This document shows positions 45,001-57,767 of a stretch of 64,000 bases of DNA, piece by piece; the stretch's first letter is position 1, and every line of letters begins with the position of its first letter. The notes under the pieces are model-generated. The model did no database searches. It was not told the DNA's origin and saw only the letters and a list, made by a program, of their open reading frames with translations. The DNA is taken from NCBI GenBank assembly GCA_963920705.1, contig OY987228.1, positions 1,736,001 through 1,800,000 on the forward strand. The letters run 5' to 3'. The translations under genes and the position numbers were made by a program. Source of the DNA: Odiellus spinosus. Its lineage: Eukaryota; Arthropoda; Arachnida; Opiliones; Phalangiidae.

Positions 45001-45824
45001 TAAAATTCATTAATATTTTCTAATCGAATAATGATAATTTGGTAGTCGACCAGAAATTGTTGGAATTTTTCGATACTTTTCAAGTTAACGGCCCCTGGTT
45101 CGATTTTGGCATTATGGTATAAGAGTAGAGTTTCTTGTTTCTGTACATACTTCGTACTGTCTCGCATTTCTTTATAAAAATATGTCTGCTCTTTGTTCAG
45201 TTTGAAGGCTTTGTTCTTTCTTTTCTCGACCCGGAGATCGGCTAAAAAGATGCCAATAGCCAAAGCTCGGCCGAAACATAAATGATCATCATTTTCCAGA
45301 TAAATGTAATTGGGATTGATTTTAATAAACGTGTCAAAAGGGACAATATATCGACGATTCAAACCTTTTTGGAGACCGCCAACTGGGACGTCACATTGTA
45401 ATAGAACCACGTCAAAAGTTAGTGAACTCTCAAGATGAAAATTTTGGTTCGATTGCGCTACTTGACTAATAGCTCGAATAACTCTCTCGGCTGTTAGGTC
45501 ATTTATGTTCATAAAGGCCAGGTTAATCGGGCTATCCAATTCATCCGAGCGAATACAGAAGCGTACTCGATTGTACCCTTGGTAGTCCCGTAACAATTCG
45601 TACAGTAAAGAGTTTATAATACTGACAAAAGTTTCGTGAATTTCAGTCAGTTTAATTTGATCCAAATTTTTGAAGCGCACTTTACCTTCTACCTGCTGAC
45701 ATTTGTATTTCCGCGAGTGTTAAGCTAGAATTTTATCAATAGAATAAAATTGTTTTGGGTTACTTTTTAAACTTAAATCTAATGGCTGTTCATCCTGATC
45801 GCTGTCCGATTCTTGGCTACTCAT
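42040..45824 (-). pseudogene. Protein-primed DNA polymerase B, unit 4 copy
   Basis: Start ATG at 45824. Breaks: TAA at 45720-45722, TAG at 44913-44915, a replaced segment around 44798-44820 in the zinc-finger region (about 65 bp swapped for about 17), a small insertion near 44583 before Exo I, and one base lost in the A/T run near 43229. The run after motif C has eight A here, so the palm stays in frame (43197-42040 open). The large open blocks are 45680-44913, 44591-43197 and 43197-42040. None of these breaks is shared with units 1-3. Confidence 0.92.
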
Positions 45825-46056
45825 GACTCGAAATGTTTTGAAAGTTAAAACGCGGCTCGCTTTTAACGGCGATTGGCCAATAAAATGTCAACCTACAAAG
45901 TCGATAAACCCCGTAATATACGTAAGGGGGCTTTTGTTAATGATATTTTCTTTCTTTGTTCCAAGACTTCATATATAAAGGGTTCATACTTTTAAGAGCA
46001 AGGCCGTAATTTGTTTCGAAGTCGTAAACCGGGTTAGAAATTGAAAAGTCATTGAC

Positions 46057-46473
46057 TTACTTTTTGACCCTTTTGTTCGCTGGACTGATTTGCTTATTAG
46101 CAATTTGGGTGACAATAGAGTTTACCAGTTTACACTCCTTGCTGTTCTCTTGGGCAAAGAAACGTAGTCTTCGACCATCCGCCATCCAAATTTCATTGGC
46201 TGGTAAATTCTTAATCTTGTTGTACTCGTAAATTTGTATATCAATGTAGTAATCTCCGACTTGAGCTGGTAAACTTATAGAGTAAGAAGCCGAGTCTTCT
46301 TTCACGTCGTATTTTGGAACTAAGCCACCTTGATTTTGAATAGTACTTCCTTCTTTAACTGTATTAATATGCGATATTAATTCATCTTTCCAATCCAAAT
46401 TATCTGAGAGATCAGGTAAAGAATCAAAGAAGTCGGTTACCTTGCGTTTATTCGATGATGAATTAGCAGCCAT
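46057..46473 (-). CDS. Small basic nuclear-type protein, unit 4 (7-residue deletion)
   Basis: 138 residues; a 21-bp in-frame deletion removes seven residues before the C-terminal basic cluster. Otherwise identical in layout to units 2 and 3. Confidence 0.7.
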   Translation of the reverse strand: MAANSSSNKRKVTDFFDSLPDLSDNLDWKDELISHINTVKEGSTIQNQGGLVPKYDVKEDSASYSISLPAQVGDYYIDIQIYEYNKIKNLPANEIWMADGRRLRFFAQENSKECKLVNSIVTQIANKQISPANKRVKK

Positions 46474-47011
46474 GAGTTACAGGAACACTTTAAGGTTGTG
46501 AAGACTTGAAGAGATGAGAGCTGGAAACGTTTGTGAGGTTTGCCTGAATTTCTCGTCTTTATATACTCATCTGGGTGTGGTTTTGAAAATCCCAGAGATG
46601 GGCGAAGTCACGATATTCCGATTAAAATATGGTAATTTGGGCGAAGTTAGAATATAAGTAACTAGTTAGGTAATTAACTTTTCTAATTTTTTGATTGGTC
46701 CATCAAATTTTATAAGTCTTGAAAAACTAGTTGGCACGTGTAAAATTAGTTTTTGATTGGTTAATTCATAAAAGATAGGATTTAGCTTTGATACAGGTAA
46801 AGTGCACGTGTAATCTAACTTCTGATTGGCTATTTCAATGTTAGACACTTTTGGTCCACGAGGTAAACTACTTCAGTTTTAACCCTGAAAATGAGTATAA
46901 AAGGCTTTCGTAATCATTGGAAAGATATCCAAAGTTTGATTAAACTTACAACTCAAAGTTTTCTTTTTTCACCGTCACTCAAAACAACAACAAGAAGTAC
47001 CATGTCTTTTT
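46474..47011. promoter_or_regulatory. Divergent promoter, unit 4
   Basis: Same CCAAT/CACGTG array and two TATA boxes as units 2 and 3 (leftward box near 46558, rightward TATAAAAGG near 46897). Confidence 0.65.
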
Positions 47012-48800
47012 CTGCTGGTAAGTTTCAGTTTTTGCATTATGAAAATATTCTACGGTTATAGTTTTATGAGCCCTTTAAAGCTATCTATAGCATTAATAAT
47101 ATAAATATAACTCTAGATCTAACCTTATCCGGACCAATGTTGTATTAGTACGTCAACCAAGAGTGTTATAGTTACTTAAAAGCAGATCTATAAATGATAG
47201 AAATTTAAATTACATGAAATAAAAGTCATAATGAGTAAGAAAAATATTTTTATTGTAGTATTATCAAGAGTATATAATGTACATGAGATCTCAAATGGAT
47301 CAACATAAGCTTATTTGCTATTCTAGGCTAGAGAAAGTTCATTTTACTAGTCTAGGATAGAGAGAGACCATAGACAAAGGCCATTAGTTTATTTTAGTAT
47401 AGATACAATACATGTGAGAGAAAAGACCATTTTACTATACTAGGATAGACAGAAATCCATTTCTAGTGTATACAGAAGTATATTTTATTAGACTATAGTA
47501 TCAATTTACTAAGATTGTGATTTCTCTGAAGTTTAACCACGCATGAATATTTGCTTGGGATAGAGTCAATGTGCCCAACAGCTGCGACGTTAAATGATGA
47601 AGGTGTTATGAGGTACAAGGCTTGTCTTTGCTAGTTTTGTTCCAATTCCTGACAAGCGTGTTATATGGCGGCCGGAGATGAGGATAGAGTCTGGGAGGTG
47701 TCGATTTATTTAAACTACGAGTCACGGAAAAAAAGCAGCATGCATATTAAATAGAATTAAACCCTAGTTAAATAGATATAAAGGGATAGATGGGTAATAA
47801 GTTATTTTAGAAACGTGAAAGCTAACATTAATGGTTAGTTAATTAAAAAGTTAGTGATTTTAAAATAAAGTTAAACTCTATAAAAGGTTTAGTTAAATGG
47901 TAAAGCTAAAAGCTAGAAAGGGTTAGTTATAATGGATAGTTATAGGGGATATAAATTTAGAGGTACCAAGGAAAATGGATAGTAATCGCGAGATTATAAT
48001 CGTTATCGTTATCCAGAACATTTAAATTGATAAAAATTGGCTCGCCGGGAGACTGGATAACCATTGCGACAAGAAGTTCGTGAAAGCGGCATTCGGGATT
48101 CATGCAATAATAAACTAAATAGGGAAAGATCCGGATAAGAATCTCGTAGTTTAATTCGACCGATTGACAGAAAGAGCAGGTGGGATTTTCAGGAAATCTG
48201 CAAAGAAACAAAATTTTAATGTTAATTTTTCTAATTTTAGATTCATTGGAAAAATCCCTGGTAGTGGACGCCCTTTTCATGGAAGGGAAGGAAATATTTA
48301 ATAACAGACGCAGTAAGTTGGATCAAACGTACATTGTTAAAGAGCTGTCAATACATAAATTTGAACAACTTGGGGACGAGAAATGGGGCACTAAAAGCAT
48401 ACATTTTACTAGTTATAGAGCCCCATACCCGAAAACAGCTTTATCCCCAAAAATACGTCGTGTAAACCACTATGTACAGAATCAGCTGATAGGTGTGGCG
48501 TGGGAGTATGGTATGCTAGATTATGGACGTTTAGCCGTGCATTGTTCCGACCCAAAGTTTTAAAACTTTGATCGAATTTTTGTAAAAGGATACGAAAAAA
48601 GTCATATTATAGGAGACCTGTTTCAAATAGAATGTTTGGATTTGAACCGTTGGGATTGTCCCAAACTAGATTGGGCTTAAAATCCCTGTTCTATTCATAA
48701 AATTAGTAAAGCAAAGTGTACCAGGGAAGCTTGCAGATATTACGCCGAGTATATCCTACAAAATCCCACCATAACAGCCTATAAGACCCCAAACCTTTAA
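47012..48800 (+). pseudogene. Spliced gene with possible RNase H-like fold, unit 4 copy
   Basis: Exon 1 47012-47027 with an intact GGTAAGT donor, exon 2 48241-48800. Two nonsense changes: TAA at 48561-48563 (AAA in unit 2) and TAA near 48678 (TCA in unit 2). The first two thirds of exon 2 are open, including the position that is a stop in unit 2. Confidence 0.65.
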
Positions 48801-49179
48801 AAACCATAAAATAACAATAAATACCTGATATTATCAAGAGGGTTTTGATCCTCATCTTCAAAATACCTTTCCCTTTCCTCTAAATCCTCCTCTTCCACAG
48901 CGGCTGCCAACCTAAAAACAAATTGAAAAAAAAATGTAACAGTTTCCCTTTAAAATCCGGTTTATGCTATTTATGCCGCATTTTCATTTTGAAGTTCGGC
49001 CTCTATCTCTTCTTCCATCTCTATGTCTATAAGAACCTGTTGGTGAGCCGCTAGTACTCCCTCCGGCCAGTCTTGTTCGTACCCCCAACTACGTTATATA
49101 GTTAATTTAATTCGGATAACACTTGAAAATAAAATTGTAAAAATACTTACATTTGTTCGAGATTCTCCTGACGGCCCAT
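47957..49179 (-). CDS. Zinc gene A, intact, unit 4
   Basis: Exon 1 49179-49151, alternative last exon 2 49088-48971, exons 3 (48911-48825) and 4 (48197-47957). All splice sites and phases are kept; the long form is 118 residues and has the full CSFC...YCMNPEC site. TATATAAAG upstream near 49260. Confidence 0.65.
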
Positions 49180-49366
49180 TTTCAATTATTTTTAAAATAA
49201 CTGATTCGTATATAATCTTTTCGTTGAATAGAATGATTATTTTGTAGAAATTAGCCGGCTTTATATACTAGATTAACTCAAGGTTATTTTATATTATCTA
49301 GTTATATAGTTATATTCGAGTTTTTTCTTAAGAAATACATTTTTTAATGTATGAACACGTGCATAT

Positions 49367-49864
49367 TAACTATATTAAACATTTCCCAACTTAGTTTAAT
49401 TATCATATAAGAAACTCTTTACTTAATGCCTTGAATACTTTTATAGTAAAATAAGTTGAATATATTTATGCCCTAGAGGATCTAATATTTTCAATATGAT
49501 ACACGCCCTTGTAAAAAAGTAATTAACTTTTTAGGGCAATATATATTTTTTATATAAACCCGAGTTTTGAAACGCTCTTTAAATATTTTAAGTATAGTTA
49601 GATTACATGTTAAATAACTATATTAAACATTTCCCAACTTGGTTTAATTATCATATAAGAAACTCTTTACTTAAAGCCTTGAATACTTTTATAGTAAAAT
49701 AAGTTGAATATATTTATGCCCTAGAGGATCTAATATTTTCAATATGATACACGCCCTTGTAAAAAAGTAATTAACTTTTTAGAACAATATATACTTTTTA
49801 TATAAACCCGAGTTTTGAAACGCTCTTTAAATATTTTAAGTATAGTTAGATTACATGTTAAATA
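49367..49864. repeat. 248-bp tandem direct repeat, unit 4
   Basis: Copies start at 49367 and 49615, as in units 2 and 3. Confidence 0.85.
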
Positions 49865-49920
49865 GAAAGAAAAACCTTGCCATTTTAATAAAATTGAGTA
49901 TATTTTGATTTTTTATATAG

Positions 49921-50266
49921 ATTTCCATCTGAGACGCAATTACCGCGGAAAAAATCATAAAAAGGAATGAAATTCCCCAGTGTCCTTCGTGCGACATAAC
50001 TTATGCTGTGTGTCTTACAGTAGATCAAATTACTCATTTCTGCCTTAACCCCACGTGCTGTCTTTAAAGAAGCCGTATATCTTCAGCGGGAAAATGTTCT
50101 ATTGACACAAATATCCTTTCCACCCTTAGAATATTTACCGTTAAATGATATTTGTGTCAACTGTAAACAGTTTTGCCCCCCTGAAAATCGATATATGAAA
50201 GCGTGTAGCGTTTTTGAAAGGGAGAATAAAGTGAATTATCACTGCTGCCGCTATCCCAAAGATTAG
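49921..50266 (+). pseudogene. Zinc exon B, unit 4 (indels)
   Basis: Loses one base in an A run near 49950, three near 50000 and two near 50060, so the CPSC-to-CLNPTC part is partly out of frame although the total change is a multiple of three. Confidence 0.6.
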
Positions 50267-50541
50267 TCTTTGGATAATCCCTTTCCTTCTTTCTATTATT
50301 TTATTTTGCCCATCCTTCCCATTTCATTCCTCTCTTATTTTATCCTTCAATCTCTTACTAACATTAATTAATCTTTCCTTTTCAACGCTTTTTTTAACTT
50401 GAGCATCCTTTTAATCCTTTGCGAATCACATATCTAACCTTATATCTCTCTTTCACAAATGTCAAGGGATAAATTTACATCCGTGTGCTCTACGTATAAC
50501 TGTGGGGTTTAGAATATGTAAAAGGCAATCTAAAAATTAAA

Positions 50542-50921
50542 GTGTCGCGTTTAGGGACGCTTTATCTCCTGGAGATTGATCATAAACGCGAGCAATATGG
50601 TGAACCTTTTCAAAATATAATTGAAAAACTTGTGTGTCTTAAAATGCTGAAGAATTCGCGTCTGCCAAATATTATCATTGAAATATCTTTGACAATTAAT
50701 CTAACTTTTACCGCGTTCCATCGGTTTTGTTCGCGAGACAATGGAAATCGCGTTATATCAAGAAAAAGTAAAAAAGGGAGAATTCACAAATAAAATTCCA
50801 ACGAAGAATGTCAAGACTTTCAAGATGCGGCCTTTAAAAGCCTAGATGAGCGTTATTTTGTTAAGTTTAAAGCTGAAGATACTATTAACAATGAAATGTG
50901 GTGTGTTTTAAATTGTGAATA
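50542..50921 (+). pseudogene. Orphan ORF C, unit 4 (nonsense)
   Basis: Interrupted by TAA at 50791-50793 where units 2 and 3 have a Tyr codon. The remainder stays open to 50921. Confidence 0.5.
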
Positions 50922-50949
50922 AAAATACAAATATGTTAAACAAAACAAT

Positions 50950-51294
50950 TTATTGCTTTTCATTTAATTTTCCATATTTCCTGAGGCATGAAAAATAATA
51001 AAACCGACTTTCTCTATAAAAATACAATGTTTTTAAAGCTTCGTATCCGTAAAACAAAATCCAAAATAAAGGTGAAACTGTTACCAAGAGACAATGTGGA
51101 TCGTTTGTTAATAACGAAACACAAAAAGCAATTGGTATTGATATGGGTAACAAAAATATAAGGACTAGAGCGACCAGCCAATTTGGTGGAATTTGAAGAA
51201 GCAGTACAATGAAAATCCCAGTTAACAATAACCAATAGTCGATCCAGATATCGAGAGTAAAAGTTAAAAACGATTCAAGATCCAACATCTTCAA
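50950..51294 (-). CDS. Small membrane protein, unit 4
   Basis: 114 residues; a 27-bp in-frame deletion removes nine residues before the Tyr/Arg-rich end, and the frame runs five residues further than in unit 2 to an end LNEKQ. Two to three hydrophobic segments are kept. Confidence 0.5.
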   Translation of the reverse strand: MKMLDLESFLTFTLDIWIDYWLLLTGIFIVLLLQIPPNWLVALVLIFLLPISIPIAFCVSLLTNDPHCLLVTVSPLFWILFYGYEALKTLYFYRESRFYYFSCLRKYGKLNEKQ

Positions 51295-51364
51295 AGTTTG
51301 GATTTCCGAGTTTAAATGACGTTTAACTGAAGGGTGTTTTGTTTGATATCTTTAAAGTCACGTG

Positions 51365-51800
51365 ATGTTTTAAAAATGACGTCGGAATGACGTTGATATG
51401 AGCCTAGAATTCTACCGATATAGTGTTAAAACTTTTGTCATTTTTGGAAAAATAAAGGAGCAGGGACGGAAAAATTAAAATTTGTATCAGTCCTCCTTGA
51501 AAATGGGTTTTTCGACCGAGGGTTAGGCTGGGTCAGACTGGCGGGGTTAATTAGGCCAATTTGTTGACGGATGAGGTCATTTGTTGATGGATGAGCTGTT
51601 TATTGACGGTAGCGCTGTTGACGGATGCGTTGTTTGTTGATTTTGGGGGCGGGGCTAATTAGGTAAATCTGTAGCCTTTGGGGGCGGGGATGACGCGAGT
51701 ATTGTTGACGGATGACGTCATTTGCTGTTTTTAAGGGCGGGGATGATGCTAATTTGTTGATTTGATGACGTCATTGGTTGTTTTGGAGGGGGGGTGGAAA
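51365..51800. promoter_or_regulatory. CRE/GC-box-rich minisatellite, unit 4
   Basis: Counterpart of 13290-13735, with two ATGACGTCAT palindromes (near 51713 and 51766) and GGGCGGGG boxes. Confidence 0.6.
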
Positions 51801-51804
51801 GATA

Positions 51805-53893
51805 AAAGTGTTTTCCCCCTTTTTGTTGTACAGGAATAAACTACTAATGGATATTTGCGTATCTTGTAAACTAGCAAAAGCAACTAAAGAACCATCGAGA
51901 GAAATTGAAAAAATAACGAGTAACAATATTTTAGACTTGGTACATAGCGACGTATGGGGACCCGCACCCAAACAATCTCAAGGTGGTGCCAGCTACTTTA
52001 TAAGTTTTATTGATGATCATACCAGAAAAACGATGGTTTATACGATGGAAAAGAAAAGTGAAGCGATGATGAAATTTCAAATATATAAAGCGTGGGCAGA
52101 GACAATCTGGAAGTAAACTGAAGCGATTTAGAACAGACAACGGAATGGAATACTGTTCAAATGAATTTAAGAAACTATGTGAAAGAATGCATAAAAATGG
52201 AACGAACAAATGTATATACACCTGAGATGAACAGAATCGCTGAACGTTCAAATCGTACACTGATGGACGGAGTACGCGCTATGCTGATTGAAGCCAAGTT
52301 ACCCCAGGAACTCTGGGGTGAAGCATTAATGGCCTTCACACATTTAACTAACCGATTACCTCACTCAAAAACCAAACGAAAAGTACCAGAAGAATTATGG
52401 CTAAATAGAAAACCATCGGTACAACATTTAAAAGTTTACGGATGTTTAGCGTTCACATTGATACCGAAGATATATCGTAACAAACTACAAAGGAGGTCTA
52501 AACTCGGTATATTAGTTGGTTACGCAATGAACACAAGAGGATATAGAATTTGGCTCCCAAATGAAAGAAAAGTTATAGAAACGAAACATGTAAAATTTAA
52601 TGAAAATAAACTGGGTATTCATGAATAAGACACGACAAAGGACGAAGAATTTGTATATTTCTATAATGAAGAATGGCAAAGCGATTATTCTAATGGAAGT
52701 AAAGAAGTAACGTCAAGAGAGGTTGTTCCGAAGAAAGTAGACAGATTAGTAGAATCGGAAGGTATAAAAGTTAAAACTCCACTAGAAGCAATAGAAGAAG
52801 TAACCGAAATGGAAGATGAAAGTGATATAGCTGAAAGTGACGATGATGAATATGTTACCTTCGAAAAACCTGCAAAAGTGACGGACAATAGTATTATCTT
52901 ACCCCTAAATTTAACGAGAAAAGAAGTTCCTAGAAAAACCGGATAAAGAACCGATGTATATTATTATTATGGAAAGAAACCTTTAAGATCACTTAACGAT
53001 ATTCAGAAATTATTCAAAAGTAAAGGTGAACCATTTAGAGTAAACAATTTTCTTTTAAACCAACGGCGAAAACAAGAAATAATATCGAAGCAAATTGTGT
53101 GGAAATACCACTTACGTATCAAGAAGCTATGAGTTGCAAAGATTCTGAAAAATGGGAAACTACTATGAAGGAAGAATTGAAAACTATAAAAGAAAGAGAC
53201 GTTTATGATAATAAACCCAAATTAGAAGCGAAGAAAATTATAGGATGTAAATGGGTATACACTATAAAGAAGAAAGCTAATGGTGAAATTAGTAAATACA
53301 AAGCTCGTTTAGTAGCTCAGGGATTCGCTCAAAAATATGGAATTGATTATTATCAAACCTATGCCCCGGTAGTTAATTTCACAATAATCAGTATATTATT
53401 ATACATTTTCGTAGTCTGTTTGGGATGGACTCACAAGCATCTCGATATAAAATGCGCCTATTTGTATGGAAAGTTGTCAGAAAATATATATTTAGCGCAA
53501 CCAGAAGGATTCGTCATACCTGGCAAAGAAAACTATATTTGGAAATTGAAAAGGGCGTTATATGGACTTAAGCAAAGTGGTCGTGAATGGTTCAATGAAC
53601 TAGAAAAAACATTCGGACAACTCGGTTTATCAAGACTTAAAGGATGTAACTGCGTGTACAGATTAGGATGGTCAGCAATAGTCATTGTTTACGTTGATGA
53701 TATATTGATACTTTCGCGATATATAATAACAATGAAGAAGATATTCGAATTATTAATAAAATCATTTGACGTTACGGATTTAGGAGAAATTAAGTACTTC
53801 TTAGGAATAGAATTTGATTTTTCAAAACCCCGAAGATTAATAATACATCAAACGAATTATATTTATAATTGTTTTCGCTCCACACGATTGTGA
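51805..53893 (+). pseudogene. Ty1/copia relic, unit 4
   Basis: Integrase and RT as in the other units. Two bases lost near 52101 break the integrase core between its first and second Asp. The shared TAA is at 52626-52628; beyond it this copy stays open for longer than units 2 and 3, so those two carry an extra two-base loss. Another TAA near 52944 and a one-base loss near 53037 precede the long RT frame 53099-53893 with YVDD. Confidence 0.88.
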
Positions 53894-54322
53894 TGTCTTT
53901 AAACTATTCCGTGAGATAGCTACAAAACCTAACAATTTGACCATGGAGTAACGAAATCCGGTTCTTCCATGATTTGACTAGGTTTAAAAAATTACAACTT
54001 CGTAACTATACTTTTTTTGTAGTCAGGAAGAAATTAATAAAATATAAATAAATTTACTTTTGGATTCTTTTTGCTTACTTAAAAGGGGGCAGATTAACGA
54101 GTTTATTATTTTATATGGTTGCCCTCGCCCCCCTCCCTCCGCTGTGATACACATATTCATGATCATTTTTACTAAGTTTTAAAAGTTTTGACCGATGAGA
54201 CCGTGTAAACGCCTATTAAAAAGAATTTGATTTTTAAATTTATGAATCATAAACAGCATCCCACCTATTCAAACTGTTATATAGCATATATAAACAATGT
54301 AACTTTGGAACTTAGCGCAATA

Positions 54323-54366
54323 GTTACTCACGGACTTTCAATCTAAATTGAAAGTCCGTGAGTAAC
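54323..54366. repeat. 44-bp perfect palindrome, unit 4
   Basis: Identical to the hairpin at 16292-16335 (20-bp arms, loop CTAA). Confidence 0.9.
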
Positions 54367-55028
54367 TCTAGTGTTCACACGTCAAATTTTCAAATGTGTG
54401 ACGTAAATAAACTAGCCCCTAGCGGTAACCAAAAAATATTATCTTTTTATTAAAATTGTCCTTATTTATTTTAATAAAGATAAATAATGTTGCTCTTTTT
54501 AATAAAATACACGCGCGTTGCTAAAAAAATTAAAATACAAATTGTATGATTACTAACTATACCAATATATGGCATTCATACGCTGTAATGAATTGACCAT
54601 TTCATTCATGGGAGATTTTTTGAAATAGATGGGAAAGAAAAAACAGACTCTCCCCTAAGAGAAATTTATGGTAGTGATTTTTTTTAGTTCCTTCAATTGT
54701 GCCGATAAAAGATACCGCCACATTATAAGAGCGTTTTTTGAAGGGGGAGAGGGGAAAAATGCAGGGAAGCACAGGGACCGTTCAGGAGCAGAGTGGCTCT
54801 GACCGAAGAACCTTCAGAAACCAAAGTGATTGTAACTCGAAGATCAACGAGAATTAGAAAATGATATTTTAAACTCACTTTTTTTTTGGAATGTACATGT
54901 TTTTTATATTTTTTTATTAAGAATAAACCTTTTACAATTTTCTTGTTCATTTCCATAAAATTGAATATTTTTTTTGGGGACGCCACATTTTTCAATTAAA
55001 ATTTGAAATTTAAAAACAAACGCGCAGA

Positions 55029-56863
55029 CTAGTTGAATATCATATGTATGAAAGCTTCTTGACACTGAAGAAAATCTTGAAGAGGACAATTAAGCTTCAT
55101 TCTCAACATTGTGTTTCTGATTTTCCTAACTTCAGTCGCTACTGCTGGGTCTCTGATAAGAAGGAAAACTTGTTCGAATAGTCCTAAATAAATCAATAAA
55201 CAAACATTATTAGCTATTTACAAAAAAAAGGGATAGGATTAAAGGGATAATGAAGACGAGTACAAAGTTATTTTTAATCCAATAGAAGCGTTAAAATATG
55301 TATAAATGATTTCTTCACGTTTCACAACTTTGTTTAAAGTAATTTTAAATTAACTATAATGTAGTAGAAGCCTCTGGTGAATTTTATCTTTTATGCCTAT
55401 TTTAATTTTTAACGCTCTTAAGCGATGAGAATAACATGTTTGTCATCTTCATTATCCCTTTAAAAACTCAATTGGTTTAGGTAAGATTCAGGGTTTGTAC
55501 ATGAATTTCGACAATGCATTTCCAGACATTTTACTTTTCTTAAATTTTCCTGTGTATATTTTTAAAATAAAAAATGTTAAGAATATAGAAAATTGGGCTT
55601 CAAATAAACAAAATTGAGAGTTCTGTTTTTAGAAGCTACAAAATCTTCCCTTTTCTCAGTTTTGAGTGTCATCAGTTTTTGTAACATATTTCCAGGTTTT
55701 CTATGTTTTATATGTTTGTACAAACCCTGGTATACTAATATCAAAGATTGAGGAGTAACCTACCAGCTACATTTGGTATTTGATGCATAATTCCTTTGAC
55801 CGTAATTTTGACTACACCGTGACTATTGTGGTTTGTTTCAATAGATTCCATTTCGGGAACCACATAGAGTCGATTACTGTTCAAAACACACTTGAAAAAC
55901 AACAAAATATTGTTGGCTCCTTGGATGCAAGCGTATTTAGAGTCGTGATCGTTTCCTTCCATGTAAACTTCGATGGTGCAATTAGGCCAAAAACTTTCTG
56001 GTACTAAAGAAGGATTTGGGAAATTGGGGGAATCTCCGTTCAATGTTTTGTAAAGCCAGTTGACAAAATAGGTTCCAAGTTCTTGAGGATGATTTGGCTC
56101 TTCTATGATTTCTGTGATCGGTACAGGGGCCCCTTGATGTTGTCGATAAAAAATTGGGACCTGATTATGTAGTTCAGTATTTGGCATTTGTACTATTTGT
56201 TGTACAAAAGGAGGTGGAACAGATTTTTGGTTTGGATAGGTAATGATGGGATTTAAAAAGTTCATTTCGTAACTCGGCTGACATTCTTGAGGAACTGGAT
56301 TGCGATTAGCTTGTATATTGTAAGCTTGAACTTGAAATTGGGCTACATTTTCTCGCAATTGTTCCCGCATCGCGTCCTTGAAAGATTAATTTCATTAATT
56401 ATTTTAAAAGAAACTTAGGCCATGAGAAACTTACAGCATTTCCCCAAAACCTAAGGCAGGCATCAATGTAGTCTGTTTTAGTACCATTCACCGAAACCTG
56501 TACTCCAGAATCCAGAAGATATTGAAAGAGCAGCTCCCTTTTGATTTTCCTGCTTCTTAAAAGAATTGAAGGATCCTCGGAAAACATAACTATGGCTTGT
56601 ATGGCATCTGTATAAGAATCCCTCAATGATTTGGCATTGTCAATGCTGGTGAACGTAACAAAACGTAATGGAATTCCGTGATTGTGATTTAATTTTCTCA
56701 TTGTCGAAAATTATTAATTAAATTAATTAAAGTAGTAAACTAGTAATAGTAATGTACCTTCTTTGTTCCGTGGTTTGACCAATCCCTTGGTAGTTGTAAA
56801 GGTGAGTGAGTTTAAATCCTCAAAAGAAAGTTTACGTAAAAGCGTTATAATTTCAGCATCCAT
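55029..56863 (-). CDS. C3orf38/DUF4518-like cellular protein, intact, unit 4
   Basis: Exons 56863-56758, 56607-56435, 56376-55764 and 55183-55029. All boundaries and phases match the unit 3 copy; no break seen. One residue change in the FWPDC block (Asp to Asn). 348 residues predicted. Confidence 0.85.
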
Positions 56864-57408
56864 CGTCACACTCAAAAATTTGTTAATGTTTAAACGATTG
56901 TGGTTTTCAAAATAATTAGGCTAAACTCAATATTCAAAAACGTTTTTACAAATTATGGGAAATCACGTGATGTGAACCCCCGTCGAGAAATGAAATTGTC
57001 GAGGTTTCGCGCGCTTTATGTCAAGGCCATAGCCTCCTCGATCACGCGCTTCGGCTGTGCTCACACTATAGACTATAGAAGCCCCGGTTTGAGAGAATAA
57101 ATTGAAAATTGAAACTCCCAAAAAAAAAAAGCTAAAAAGCACTAAAATGTAGGGGAGAAAAGTCGTGGCGAGATACAAATTCATGTCTAAAGTTTTAAAT
57201 TTACGCTCCAGCTTCCTGATTTTTTACCCACATCTAAGTATGTACGGATAATTTACAAATTAATTCCGAGCCTTTGAGAATTCTTCTCCAGAGGTCCCCA
57301 TTCATCCTCCTAGGTTGTAACACATATATTTTTTAAGTACAAGAAACGTTACATCATTATAACATATTTGTAAGCCACTTATGATACGTATATGTATCAT
57401 CACAACTT

Positions 57409-57767
57409 AGGGTGTTTCGAAAATAGTAATAGGATTGAGCTCCAGTGGGTTCTATGGGCCATTTTAAGACGAAAATGTTCTATGACGTTTTGTCGTACGG
57501 GGTGCCGTTCGAGAGTTACGAAATTATTTATGTGCGGATGACCCCTTAACGTACATTAATAAACGTATACTCAATGATAAAATAAGTTTAAAAGCACGCG
57601 CGTGATAAAATTGATCTTAGCATTGAGTATACGGGTCATCCGCACATGAATCATTTCGTAACTCTTAAACGGCGCTCCGTACGACAAAACGTCATAGAAC
57701 ATTTTCGTCTTAAAATGGCCCATAGAACCCAATGGAGCTCGATCCTATCACTATTTTCGAAACACCC
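57409..57767. mobile_element. Inverted-repeat element, family 2, spacer S'
   Basis: About 359 bp with ends GGGTGTTTCGAAAATAGT and ACTATTTTCGAAACACCC. The arms pair over more than 130 bp around a centre of about 50 bp (GTATACTCAATG...CATTGAGTATAC). It has no coding capacity. This is the simple form of the foldback seen in S. Confidence 0.7.

Larger units (their letters stand above)
40915..57282 (-). repeat. Amplicon unit 4 (minus orientation)
   Basis: Second complete minus-oriented unit. It differs from unit 2 by private indels and substitutions but has the same gene order and ends at the same base next to spacer S'. Confidence 0.9.
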
